From contig JAHEWK010000048.1 in assembly GCA_020740775.1 (NCBI GenBank), positions 1 to 64,000 on the forward strand: 64,000 nucleotides of DNA, given 5' to 3'. Each line of letters begins with the position of its first letter. Position 1 is the first letter of the stretch. Below are positions 1 to 11,505 of the stretch, in pieces. The DNA is from Ilyonectria destructans. Taxonomy: Eukaryota > Ascomycota > Sordariomycetes > Hypocreales > Nectriaceae. A model generated the notes under the pieces. That model was not told the origin of the DNA. It ran no database searches and saw only the letters and a program-made list of their open reading frames with translations. Made by a program: the position numbers and the translations under genes.

Positions 1-42
1 TGTATTACCACGTCGACCTGAGTAATACTCGAATTTATCATC

Positions 43-2577
43 ATGACACCCGCAACCCCGTCTACTAGCGTAAGTTCTGCGAACCCACCGGTTTATAACC
101 CTCTCGTCGATAATAAAGGAGACCTCAATCTCGTCTCCAAAGAAGAGGATGAGGATGAAGAAGAACAGGTCACCACAAAAGACCTAGAAAAACTCAAAAG
201 AGCTAACTGCAGACTAAGCGACAAAATCAATAAAATCCTCAATGTCGCCAGGGCCAACACAGCAGACAAGCAACAGCAGATTGACACCTTAAACAATCAA
301 CATCAAGACCTACTGGAACGCAATAATAAGCTTGCGGAAGAACTTATTGGATAAAAGTCTATATATAAGGACTTTATCGAAAACACTGCGTCTAATGCAG
401 CTAAAGGCAAAGATGCTGGAGAAATCCTCTGACCATACCAGCCTGACCTATATAACGGCTCAGCTATAGAACTCCAAGAATTCCTCACCCAACTCCGCGC
501 CTACCAGATGTACTATCTAACTCAGTTTATTACGGATAAAGCAAAAGTTCGATATGGAATGGGATTCCTTAAAGATAAAGCCTTACGATGGTTTGAACCT
601 ATTATGAGGGACTACATTAACTATCCCTACAACTAATGAAAGAACGAAACTAGGGCCATCTACGGAAGCTATAAAACCTTTAATCACGAGCTTAAAAGCT
701 TCTGTGGATTTTAAGATGAGAAATAAGCGGCGGAAATTCAGATCTGAAAACTCAATCAGAAAGGCGCTGCATCCACCTATGCAGCAGAGTATCGCAATGC
801 TGCATCCCGACTGAACTGGGGAGAAGAGGCCCTCATGTCAGACTTCTATAGGGGCTTGAAGTTGGACGTTAAGGACGCTATAATCGGAAAGGAAAGACCC
901 ACTACTTATAACGGACTTATATAACTCGCTGTGGAAATTAATGACTAATAATTCGAAAGACGATAGGAAAAGAAAGCTGAGAAAACCGGAGGAATATACA
1001 CACACACGTAGAAAGGCAAGAAGAACCAAGCCAACCACAGCAAGAAATAACAAGGTAATACCTCCTACGGAATGGCCCCAGGACTAATAGAACTAGGAGC
1101 CGCACAGAAAGACCACTCGAAGGTTATATGCTGGAACTGTAGAAAGAAGAGCCACTTTAAGAGTAAGTGCTGCGCCCCGAAAACCAACTAGAAGTATAAG
1201 CCTGTACCAGAAGGTAAGAACGTAAGATTTACTAAATACCAGTAAGATGATGATGGCGAACCCCAAACTGCTATCTGATCTAAGATTATTGTAATGACGC
1301 AATCTGGCTATAATAACAGCAGACTGACCCCCAACACCTACCAACAGCCTACGGCTGGTCTCTATAAGTCGGAAGAAACCCTTAAGGAAGAAGGATATAT
1401 CGATAAGTAACTATAAGGGAAGAAATATTTCATTTCCAGACCTTAGAAACCAGATCTAGAAAGTACTTGGAAAGGAGTCACCAGTAATATTACAGACGAC
1501 TGTATTGCCTTCAGAAAAGAATACGGCATGAAAATAGTCTGGGAACCAGTCCCCGAGCCAACCTGCAACGATAAAGGATTGGATAACCCGACAACTCGCA
1601 CTATAGCTATAGTGCGACGAGGAGATTCCATTCCAGACAGACAGCCTATGTCTGTTACACCACCCCTGACTAATAGGGAACGAGGAGCAACGATGTCCCA
1701 GAAATAAGAAGAAAGGGACGAACTCCGACGATACTTCTACACTAGGGAAGACGCCCGACCCTGGGTGCACGCCGGATGAGAGGCCTGTGTCGCCCGAAAA
1801 ATGGGACTCCTAGTGGAAGATGAAGATATTATCCGCCCCGCAGAAGAACACCCCAAGACTGACCCAGAGTCTGACCATAAGAACTACAAAGGATATTGGA
1901 AACTCGATAGTCTCGGAAACTGAATATGGAAAAACCCAGGGGAAATATATAACAATCTTGCAAATAAACGACAAATACCAAGCGAAGACAACCCTATCTA
2001 CATCTGCGCCTACGACATACAGCTAGAATGCAACCTACACCATATAACTCTAAAAGAACGGAAAGATGATAACCTAAGGATGGCAGTAGTACACCCTAAC
2101 TACGAAGAGATCTTATGGGCATTATGTGTTGTCTATATATGCCCAACATACAAAAAAGAGAAAATCTACTATAACTGTTTTCCAGTGCGAATAAATAATA
2201 TATCTATTTAAAGCCTATACTTAAAGGATAAACTCAAGTACTTTTAAGTCACCTGCTGGTATGTAGGAATAGGCATCGCCCAATTGGGAGATAAGGGAGA
2301 CCTATTTTCACCGGCCTGCACAAGCCCAACTAGCACCATTGAGGACTGCAAAACTGAAGAATACCACACACACAAACAGCAGAAGATAAGGGAGTGGCAC
2401 AAACGCAAGAATGAAGATATCGCTAAGTGCATTGCCGTAAAAGCACTACAATACAATAGACCAGACTGCAAAGAATACAGCTGGGAAAATCGAGACGAAT
2501 TCCGATATATTAAGTTCCTAATCCACCGGAACTACGACTTCTCAAATCACCGAGGAATGAGCAGTCTCGATTGAGCC
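43..2577 (+). pseudogene. gag-like region of the gypsy element (broken)
   Basis: The frame begins with an ATG at 43 and is open for 103 residues, including an acidic stretch and a helical region likely to be a coiled coil. It is then interrupted by many stops. The conceptual protein continues with a capsid-like stretch (RWFEP motif near 590) and a CCHC zinc knuckle at 1129-1170. A second, much better preserved copy of this gag occurs at 60433-61365, which confirms the assignment and shows which stops are secondary. Gag would form the virus-like particle and bind element RNA; this copy cannot. Confidence 0.75.
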
Positions 2578-2999
2578 TAGAAGAGCAAGATGGAAGATTA
2601 GGAATACAGAGGGATAACCCCCAAATGCAACGACGAAGGACCCATCTGGAACGCCCAACCTTGCTCGGCACGAAACGTAATAACCTGCAACAAGCCCGGA
2701 TGCCCAAAGTACGGCATAGAGGCTCAAGAAATTAACATACACATCAGATGGATACACAACGAAGGATTCGACTTTCCAACTCGAACCGGATCAAACCAAG
2801 CGGACTAAGCCTGGTACCGATAAGTCAGAAACGGCTGTAATAAGTGCTCCGAGATAGGATATTCTGCAGACAGCTGCTACGCAAAAAACGATAAACGCTA
2901 CCTGTAGAAGAGCGACAGGCAAGCGATATATATAAGGAAGAACTACCTCCAATAAAAGCTCTACGCGCAATAACAACAAAATCAGCAACAAAAAGAAAG

Positions 3000-5900
3000 A
3001 CACTTAAGCTACAAGTGCGAGTCAAAGGTATATAGCTTACTATATTAGTAGATAGTGGAGCTGAAGCTGTGTACATCGACCCAGCAGTAGTCAATAGGCT
3101 GAAGCTACTATAGAAGGATAAAGTCAAATCTTATACAGTATACAACCTTAAAGGCAATAACTTTAAGTACAATAATGGATGGATAACTTAACAGGTTGAT
3201 CACCTGAAGATATTTATTAACGGATGGAATTAAGGAGTCACCCTCGATATTATACCAATAAAGCATTACGATATTATTCTTGGGTACCTATAGCTAATAA
3301 AATACAACCTACAGTTCAACTGGAGAACTGGCCAGATATTTATCGATTATAATGATATACTCTCTAGCGACGACGAAAGTAACTCAGAAGATAAGAAATC
3401 TCCAATCCCAACTCCCGAAGACAGTAAGAGCAAGGATCAGCACGAGGACACAACAGATACCTCGGTACCCCCTAAGGGAACATAATATAAACACCAGAAA
3501 AGCAAGAAAATACAGCTCTAAAGAACGATTAGATGCCTCTAATGACAGTTTATATAGATAAATAAGAACCTCGAGGATTATAAGAAAATGCCTGAAGAAG
3601 AAAGACTTAAGAATATACCAGTATAGTACTATATCTACGAAAAACTCTTTGCAGAAGAACTTGAGATAGAATTATTCGAATTTAGTTAATAGGACTATGA
3701 AATTATACTAAAAGATAGAATAGCATCTATATTTTATAAAATCTTCAACCTTGATAAAATGCAACTTAATATGCTAAAAGAATATATTAAAGATATACTA
3801 TGGAAAGGATATATCAGGATCTCTAAGTTATCAGCTGGATATCCAGTTATATTTATTCCTAAAAAGAACGGCAAATTCCGACTTATTGTAGACTACCGGC
3901 AATTAAATGATATTACGCTTAAAGATTGAATTCTATTACCTCTTATTATAGAGCTTAAGAATTAACTCTATAGTAAGAAGGTATTTATAGTACTAGATTT
4001 AAAGGGAGCGTATAATCTTATCTGTATTAAGAAAGGATATAAATAGAAAACTGCCTTTTAAACTAAGTTCGGGCTTTATAAATATCTTATTATACCTTTT
4101 GAACTTATAAATACACCAGCTATATTCTAATAAATAATTAATAATATACTATATAAGTATCTGGATATATTTATTATATACTACCTGGACGATATTCTAA
4201 TTTTCTCTAACTTAAAAGAAGAATATATAGAATATATCTATAAGGTATTATAAGCACTTTAAGATATAAACCTACTAGTTAAACTAGAGAAGAGTAACTT
4301 CTATACAGCAGAAGTAGAGTTTCTTAGATATATTATCTTATATAATAAGATTAGGATGGATCTAAAGAAAATTGCTACAGTCAGTAAATAGAAGAGGCTA
4401 AATAATATTAAGAAAGTATAATTCTTCCTCAGATTTGCCAATTACTACTAAAGGTTTATTAAGAACTTTAGTAGCTACACTATACTACTTATATGACTCA
4501 CTCAGAAAGGAGTAGAATTCCGGATGGATACTGCTGCAATAAAAGCATTTAATACTATTAAAAACCTTATCTTAAGCAAGCCAGTGCTAGCAACCTTTAA
4601 CTCTAAATGAGAAATCGAACTTAAGATGGACTTATTAGACTTTATATAAGGCGCTCAGATTGGATAAAGAGATAATAACAGATTGTTACACCCTATTGCT
4701 TTCTTCTCTTATAAAATATATAGCGCCGAATTTAATTACCCTATCTACAATAAAGAATTCCTTATAATTGTCAACTTATTTAAGGAATTTTGATACTACC
4801 TCCTAGGAAGCAAACATAAGGTTAAGGTCTATACAGACTATAAGAATATCTCACACTTTACAACTACATAAGAACTCAGCGGATGATAACTACAATACGC
4901 TGAATATCTCTTAGAATTCGACTATATAATTATCTACAGAAAAGGATTAGAAAACAGACAAGCCGACGCTATCAGTTAATAATGCGACTTCGACACTAGC
5001 AAACCTAAAACAAATGAATAGATCCTCAACTTTAATGCCAAAGGACACCTCGAGCAGAAATATATCGCAAGCATGCAAAAGACACAACTATAGCCTAAGC
5101 ACTTAGACAAGATATATAGAATAAACCCTACCCGAGCTTTTATGGATGAAACCCCAGACTAAAATAGGGATATTAGGTATAAGGATGGATGCATTACCAT
5201 CCCCTACTAACACTGACATAAGATTATCTAAGATCTATATAAGGAAGGACCTTATAATGGAAATCCCGAGATACTATAACAATTGGTCTCTAAGACATAT
5301 AACACCTATAGCCTCCACCTTAAAATCCAGTACGCCGTCAATATATGCCCGGAATGCCCGAATAAGGAAGAAACGGAATATAAGTATGAAATAAACTGAG
5401 TTACTAGCAGAACGATCAAAACAAAGAAGAAAACCCTAGGAAACACCTATGTCGTTACTAATACCAACAAACTCCACAACAGAATACAACAATACAACAA
5501 TAAGCTGCCCCCAGATGAAAAAACAAACAAGCTACAGGTTCCTAGAGAACTGCAGTACCAATTTATACGGGAAATATACGAACTTCCGCCATATAGATAT
5601 TAGGGAGTTAATAAAACCCTTAACTGAGTTAGAATGACATACTAATTTCTTAAGATAAAGACAGTAGTGCAAGCTATCACTAAGTAGTGCCTACTATGCA
5701 AAAAGACTAAGTCTTGATGCTATAAACTATATAGAGAATTGCAACCCCTACTAGTTGCTAAGCAACTCTGGGACTTAATTACTATGGATTTTATTATAAA
5801 ACTACTTCTATTAGAAGACCCTACAACTGGAGTTATATATAATAGCATTCTTATTATTGTGGATAGACTTATAAAATTTTCCTATTTTATACTATACTAG

Positions 5901-6820
5901 GAATCGATAGATGCAGAGCAGTTTGTCTATATCTTCTTGCGAAATATTATCAGTATTTATGGACTTCCAATAGAAATTCTCTCTGACTGAGGACCACTAT
6001 TTGCTTCTAAGTTTTGGTAAAGCTTAATAGACTATATAGAATTAAACTACCAACTTTCTACGGCGTTCCGACTACAGACTGACGGTCAGATGGAATAAAT
6101 AAACTAAATACTGGAATAATACCTTTGGTGCTATATTAACTACGAATAGAATGACTGAGTTAAGAAGCTTCCAACTGTATAATTAAGCTATAATACCTCT
6201 GTTTATAAAAGCATAAAGCTTACTCCAGTATACGCCAATTTTGAGTTCACCCCCGACGCCTACAGAATGAGTCGAGATAGATTAATTATCCCTAAAGCTA
6301 TCCTTATAATAGAAAATTTGAAAAATCTATATGAAGAAATAAAGACTGAACTTGAATTTGTTAGAAACCAGATGAAAAAATACTACGATAAAAAACGGAT
6401 AAAGGGACTATCCTTCCAGGAGGGAGATATAGTCCTCCTTGCTATAAAAAACATCGAAATAAAACGATAAAATAAAAAACTGGACTATAAATATATTGGA
6501 CCCTATAAAATTCTCGAAAAAATCTCAGAAAATAACTACCGTTTAGACTTATCACTAAAAGTCAGACTTCACTCTATCTTCTATATCTTACTTCTCGAGG
6601 GCACGGAAGGAAATATTATAGCTAAGTTTGGCAACGAATATAAAATAGAGGTTAAAGGCCCCAAGGAATATAAAGTCGAGAAGATTCTTAAGAAATGCAG
6701 AATTAACAATTAGACTGAGTACCTTATTAAGTGGAAAAACTACCCAGAAAGTGACAACTAGTGGGAACCAGCTAAAAACCTCACCTATATGTAATGCCTT
6801 CTGAAGGACTTTTACTAATA
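3000..6820 (+). pseudogene. pol polyprotein of the gypsy element (broken)
   Basis: Protease (VDSGAE at 3048-3065), RT (IVDYRQLND near 3885-3910, YLDD at 4182), RNase H (about 4600-4980), integrase (TMDF near 5785, LSD near 5980, DGQME near 6080) and a chromodomain (YLIKWKNYP near 6722-6748, then a TAG where a tryptophan is expected in DN-WEP) follow one another. Dozens of in-frame stops are present and the segment is very AT-rich. The chromodomain would target integration to marked chromatin in an active chromovirus. Only the relic remains here. Confidence 0.85.
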
Positions 6821-6864
6821 ACGCCGGAAATAGGTAAAATCAGATCGTTAAAATCCAAGGAACT

Positions 6865-7495
6865 TCAGTTAATAAGGTCCGTGTGAACTAATGACTGCAC
6901 GGCGACAATGGCCTCTAAATCTGCGCGCTCTACTGTATCTAGCTTGTCTAGCGAATGAGCACTACGACGGATAAGTTCCTCCTCATGAGAAATTACCTGG
7001 TTCTGCTGCTTCTATAAATAAGCCAGATGATTCAAACTGTCCGCAATCTCCTTTTGAGCAGCCTTAAGTGCCTCACGAGATCTCAATAAAGCTTCTTCGG
7101 TAGCTTCCTCCTTGCGCTCGATGCGCCGCTTCTCCGCGATAATTCGATTTGCTATTTTTTATTTATTAGAAACTCCAGAAATACGGAAAATACCGGTATA
7201 TACACTAACAACTACCGAGATACCCAACGCATCGCAAGTTTTACCCCAACGAATACACTCTAAGTAACGATTCGACGTCGTCACGACATAACAGCGGAAG
7301 CCCTTTACTGAATAGAAAGAATAAGGTATACTGTTGTAGCCGAACTCCTCGATGAGTAAGATTTGGATGTGGCGAGAGTCGGTTAAACTCTTCTATTTCT
7401 TAGTAGACGGTTTTTTAGAAATACGGCTGGATATTATATCAGTATTTCAGATGGTTGAGAACGACGGAATGAGTACGAACCAACGTCCTTAGGGG
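6865..7495 (-). pseudogene. antisense Cys-containing coiled-coil frame between pol and 3' LTR
   Basis: Read on the minus strand, this stretch keeps one frame from about 7495 down to a TGA at 6865-6867, broken by a handful of TAA/TAG/TGA codons that fit C-to-T change. The N-terminal part has a stretch around EEFGYNS, then a small cysteine-containing block (RCYVV, ECIRWGKTC). The C-terminal part is a highly charged helical segment (about 7150-6880) likely to form a coiled coil. It lies antisense to pol, just upstream of the polypurine tract. Comparable uncharacterised reading frames are, to my knowledge, found beside fungal gypsy elements; no function is known to me. The start codon was not identified. 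Confidence 0.5.
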
Positions 7496-7548
7496 CTACA
7501 GTTTTATATACAGGTCTCAAGGATAAGACTATTAGGAGGGAGATATCG

Positions 7549-7900
7549 TGTTATGACCCGGATTGAGACCAGGCGGTTATAACCGGCAGAACCATAACGT
7601 ACCCACTTTTTCCTTCCCCTCATTAGTGCAACCCGTCATGCAGGAAGACTAAGTCTCAGTACTCCACTTGCGACTCTCATCAATAAGACCGACAGTCTCA
7701 TCAATAAAACTCACAATAGGACTACTGAGACCGCCCAACCCTCAACTAGTATATAGACGCTCTTTTAGCACTTTCATAGATGGATAGCCTCACCAGCTAT
7801 CAACACACTTAGTTACATTGAATCTACTATTCTACTATTATCAGACCGTGATCTACATTGCTCACTACGACGTCCTGATCCACTCGATTATACACCTCAC
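7549..7900 (+). repeat. 3' long terminal repeat (right edge uncertain)
   Basis: The purine-rich tract AGGAGGGAGATA (7535-7546) is followed within a few bases by TGTTATGACC, the usual PPT/TG-LTR arrangement. Inside are a TATA-like TATATAG near 7758 and AATAAA near 7707. The right end was placed only roughly because the 5' LTR is outside the window and cannot be aligned. Confidence 0.5.
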
Positions 7901-7957
7901 GCCCGGACCTACCCTATACCCCTAGGATAGACCCGACCGTCACATTTTGCACTTAAA

Positions 7958-9019
7958 TTAATCTATATTCTTATTCTTCCCCCTTCCAGCTCGAAAAGAA
8001 AGCTTCTTCTTAGGTGAACCCCTCTATATTTCTGACTGTTTGATATCGCTCGTAAAAGAATTACTCAGTGCGGTATTATTTGAAGCTATATCTGTAACTA
8101 TAATACACCCCGCGATAACCTTATCCTTAATTTCAGTCTTAATAGGGCTTTAAGCTTTGAGCTTTATTGGTATTAGAGATAGCACTGGGGCTTTAAATTT
8201 GTTCTTACTGGTTAATACGCGCCCTGACTTTGCCGTATGTGGAATCTTAGGCTTAATAGGGCTTGGCGTTAATATATCCGAGTCTATATCAGAAGGCCTG
8301 TGATCAATAGCCCTTTTGCGGCTATGTACGGCTCTTACCGGCCTCTGACAGTCGTCATTAGGTCGGGGTCCCTTGTTAAAGAGCCAAAAAGTGAGATTGG
8401 CTGTATTATGTTGCTTTATAACGGTGATATTCCCTTAGCTGAATAGATCTCCTAGCGTAACGGTATTATACGCTCCACTAGGGAAGTATATAGGTCTAGA
8501 AGTAGCGCTAACTGTTAATACGGAATGAACGACTTGCCACTCTTTCTCCTTGAGGCGTTTATCGTATTGCTCGACGATGAATCTGATTATTAAGCTATAG
8601 GATAAAAACTTACGCCCCAGTATGACTTTAATAGATCCAGTATGCTTTCCAGCATGCCGAATTCCCTTATATACTGGAATTATGATGCCTGGGATGCTAT
8701 TATCGATATAGCCATCACCAATCCAGAAGATTGCTAATAGTTCAATAACGACTGGGTCCTTTTGGATCCATATGGCTGCAATACTGCTCTGACGGTTCTA
8801 TACGGCCATTATAGTCAAAGCCTGATAGGTGTTAGGTATTGGTACAGTTATAGAGGAAGTAGTGATTATGCCCCGTGAGGCAATGTTCTTTATCGTAGAG
8901 GTCCGTTGGGTTAAAGGTAAATTAACAGTCAGATCGATCGAAATAGGGGCTGTATTGTGTAGAGCCGTAGGGAGTCGTTAAGCACAGTGCGGGCAATAAA
9001 CAGCCCCCAGAAATTTCAT
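7958..9019 (-). pseudogene. hidden 353-codon unknown reading frame with five RIP-type stops
   Basis: A single frame runs on the minus strand from ATG at 9019 to TAA at 7958-7960 (354 codons) with no indel. It has five internal stops (8978-8980, 8798-8800, 8435-8437, 8150-8152, 8024-8026), all TAA or TAG and derivable from CAA/CAG by C-to-T. The N-terminus carries a CPHC motif, the centre contains a hydrophobic segment (LLAIFWIGDGY), and the C-terminal third is rich in Lys, Pro and Ser. I do not recognise the family. The intact phase over 1 kb with only transition-type stops argues that this was a real gene or element ORF before RIP. It lies just past the gypsy 3' LTR on the opposite strand, so it may belong to the element neighbourhood or to a different repeat. 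Confidence 0.55.
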
Positions 9020-9133
9020 ACGGATATCCACATAACGAGTATGTTGTTGCGCTGATAGACAGTACTCTGTTTGAGGAGGTGAAGCGGGCTCCATACTGAA
9101 AGAAGGTGGAAAGTTGATAGAGCAGCGAAAGTG

Positions 9134-9163
9134 TGCGTACGAGTTCGTACGAACTCGTACGCA
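9134..9163. repeat. 30-bp perfect palindrome
   Basis: The sequence reads the same on both strands over 30 bases; the half-site is TGCGTACGAGTTCGT. It lies 115 bp upstream of the ATG of the hidden minus-strand frame, so it could be an operator-like or recombination-prone site. Confidence 0.8.
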
Positions 9164-9262
9164 ACCTTATACCCCTTTCACTATATACTAAATTGGCCCG
9201 GCAATAGGGAAATGGATGGTCCCTTGTACCCGGCGGGTTGACTAAGCCTGCGGCCGAGGCCC

Positions 9263-9286
9263 CCACCTCTCCTGGCGGAGAGGTGG
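9263..9286. repeat. 10-bp stem hairpin
   Basis: CCACCTCTCC and GGAGAGGTGG are separated by TGGC, a perfect inverted repeat. The GGAGAGGTGG arm recurs at 26616-26625 next to a related hairpin. Confidence 0.6.
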
Positions 9287-9478
9287 TATCACAACCCGTA
9301 TCTGCGTCACTTGCGTATCCGCTTCGTGCCACTTTGGTGTAAGCCACCACGTTCATTTGAGGTCATAAAAGTAAAATAAAAATATCATGTGAATCATATG
9401 CTCCTGATCAATTGATACTGAGGTCCTGTTATATTTTTCTCTAAAGACTAAAATATTGTGGCTGATTGAACCCTGACC

Positions 9479-9901
9479 CTAGCCCCGCTGCCGTACCTTT
9501 GGGACCCGAATTTGCCGGCCTCCTACGAGAATAGAGGGCTCAGCCTCTTCGTCATCTGAATAGGTATTACGCATGCGTTCGTAACCAAATCCCCCATAGC
9601 TCTCTGTGTGTATTTGCTGCTGACTTTGAGCGCCGTTTTCTTCCTTATTTGCCCGTTGTTAGATATTTGAAAAAGACTGTATTGTAGCATCAATCTGCGT
9701 GTTAGTAATGATCTCAATATCATCACTATCATAGTCTTCCTCGTTGTGCAAGAACGGTAATTCCAATAACGATACGACAGAGAGGAAGTCATCGGCATCA
9801 TCAGCCCCATCAACGCCGTTAACGCTGTCAGCCTCATCAGCTCCGTCAGCCTCATCTACACCGTAGTTCGTAGAGGGGGCACATATAATTATTGTAACGG
9901 G
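9479..9901 (-). pseudogene. acidic unknown protein fragment with one TAA
   Basis: The minus-strand frame is open from just after a TGA (9902-9904) to TAG at 9479-9481, interrupted by one TAA at 9659-9661 that fits CAA-to-TAA. It encodes an Asp/Ala-rich N-terminal segment of repeated G-A-D/D-E-A-D type units, then an acidic low-complexity region. No ATG was found near the beginning, so the N-terminus is missing or spliced. I do not recognise the family. Confidence 0.35.
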
Positions 9902-11244
9902 TCAGGCCCACTTGGCTGGCGGCTCTGCCGCCAAGCCCGAATTCTTCTCCACAGCGCCATCGAGTTGATTCTCGAATCTTCTATATTAAAGAAGATATAA
10001 CGCGTCTTCACGCACCCAGTTTGTATTTAGATTCTTTCCTTTCTTCATCTTGAAAGTAAACAGCATAGGGACTAGTTAGTTGAATCAACTCGCTAGAGGC
10101 CTTTCACACCAAGCCGGGCTTAGACGGCTTCGTTTAGGCCCCTCCTCTCCGTCTTTATGTGACTCGTATTCCATGAAAGAGATTGACGTTGGGGTTTCGA
10201 TAGTATCGCTAGCGACAGCGCCTAGCTTTGTTGCATCAACTAACCTAAAATCTTGTCCTTCAGACGAGTCTGGAGTCAGGTGGCTAAGACATCCGTGAGG
10301 AGTCTCAGGGATAGTATCATGGCGAATGGGGTTACCGCTCGTAGGTATGTCATCACTTTTGCAAGGAACCCCATTCAAGTCAAAATGCGCAAGGTTTCCA
10401 TCGATGATAGAGCGGAATCCATGATGTCAACGTTGGGGGTGGGGGGGGGGGGGGGAAGCACTGAGCTTGCAGTTGGTTTGAATAATTAGGTAAAGGTTAA
10501 AAATGAAGAGATGCGTTTGAACTTTTGAGAGGCCGAGCGATGGCTATATAGTATTTACGTTCACCATGCATTATCTTGCTGTTCTCTGCGTCACGTTTTG
10601 TGTTCTCAGAGTCGTTTTACTTGATTATGCTATCTTCGGCCTGAGGCGTAAGTAGACAAATGATAAGACCTTATCAGTGAGGCTTGTGAGCACTAAGGAG
10701 CATAGGACTGATTGGGTGCTCCCAATGATGAGTTACAGGCGGCGGCACTAGAGTGGAGTCTTTATCGATAAGCAGAACATATTCTAAATGGGGTAAACTG
10801 TGGGCCTGTCATTTGGTCAGGCCTCACGTATTTCCCCCACATGAGCAAATGAGTGGTTCCACCTTCCACCGGACGCCCATATCGTACACCCTTCAATCTG
10901 TCTCTCTCACACATGTTGTTGGATTGCGCAGTGATGCTGAGTGCACTTGATAAAAGGTGGTTGTTATTGTTCTGATTGTTATTGTTCTGATTGTTATTAT
11001 TCTTAATTTTTAATGAACGTGAAAGCCCTCTTTTATACTTCAATATGAGCCTGAGTCCTACGAAGTCGCCACCATCTAGGACTTCTTTTAGAGTTTGTCT
11101 TGACATCAGGGTCATGAAGTCGAGGGGGAAACCTCAATCCTTCCAACAACACATTGGCCTGTCTTTTTCCCATTCTGGGGCCGATCGAATGACGTACAGA
11201 CCACTCTACTCCGCCGAAAAGGCTCAGAGACGCTGAAGTCGGTT
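9902..11244. other. no recognisable gene; simple repeats
   Basis: Short open frames here lack recognisable domains and several lack an ATG. A 15-base G run lies at 10441-10455. A short tandem array of units like TGTTCTGATTGTTAT lies near 10965-11005. An inverted GC-rich pair (GGCGGC...GCCGCC) lies near 9918-9932. Confidence 0.5.
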
Positions 11245-11318
11245 TCTCTTGTCCGGATTCGAACCGACTGCCTCCGTGACGCTGCCCAGGCAATTAACCG
11301 CTCTGCCGCACGGGCAGC
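11245..11318 (-). tRNA. tRNA-like relic (A box and B box), probable pseudogene
   Basis: On the minus strand a perfect B box/T-loop GGTTCGAATCC (11255-11265) follows an A-box-like CGGCAGAGCGG (11298-11308) at tRNA-like spacing. The T stem pairs only partly, and I could not pair a seven-base acceptor stem or fold a normal anticodon loop. It is therefore more likely a tRNA pseudogene or the head of a tRNA-derived SINE than a working tRNA. No anticodon is assigned. Confidence 0.35.
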
Positions 11319-11505
11319 CTGCGCATGCACAGACAGCGGGGTTGTAGTTGTTGGAAACCCATCGGATAAACAACGGCAGACGCGGGTACCTCGGAGTGTC
11401 CTTAATTTTTGAGGCCGCAACTCGCCGGGGTCATTTCGCGAACTCCGAAATCGACACCACACACCCGAAGCCGAGACGCTCTAGGCGTCCCATACGGTGC
11501 ACGCG

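Larger units (their letters stand above)
1..7900 (+). mobile_element. Ty3/gypsy chromodomain LTR retrotransposon, RIP-degraded
   Basis: This is an LTR retrotransposon whose reading frames are full of TAA/TAG/TGA. In order the conceptual translation shows a gag with a CCHC zinc knuckle (C-X2-C-X4-H-X4-C, 1129-1170), an aspartic protease (DSGA at 3051-3062), reverse transcriptase (YLDD at 4182-4193), RNase H, integrase core blocks around 5780-6090, and a C-terminal chromodomain (about 6670-6800). The order PR-RT-RH-IN-chromodomain defines a chromovirus-type Ty3/gypsy element. Most stops can be derived from CAA/CAG/CGA or TGG by C-to-T on one strand, as expected from repeat-induced point mutation. 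The 5' LTR is cut off by the window edge. A purine tract ends just before TGTTATGACC at 7549, marking the 3' LTR. The element cannot encode working proteins. Confidence 0.9.

Noticed and set aside
1..60. Matching the window start to the 3' LTR near 7865-7910 as 5' LTR remnant
   Set aside because: A loose similarity needs several gaps and would include the gag start; not reliable by eye.
9263..9286. CRISPR-like or regulatory hairpin pair with 26607-26621
   Set aside because: Only two short hairpins sharing ten bases far apart; no array or positional logic. Recorded only as a repeat.
8922..9356. 144-codon minus-strand frame overlapping the start of the hidden ORF
   Set aside because: It overlaps the 353-codon frame in another phase, includes the 30-bp palindrome, and shows no domain or consistent composition.
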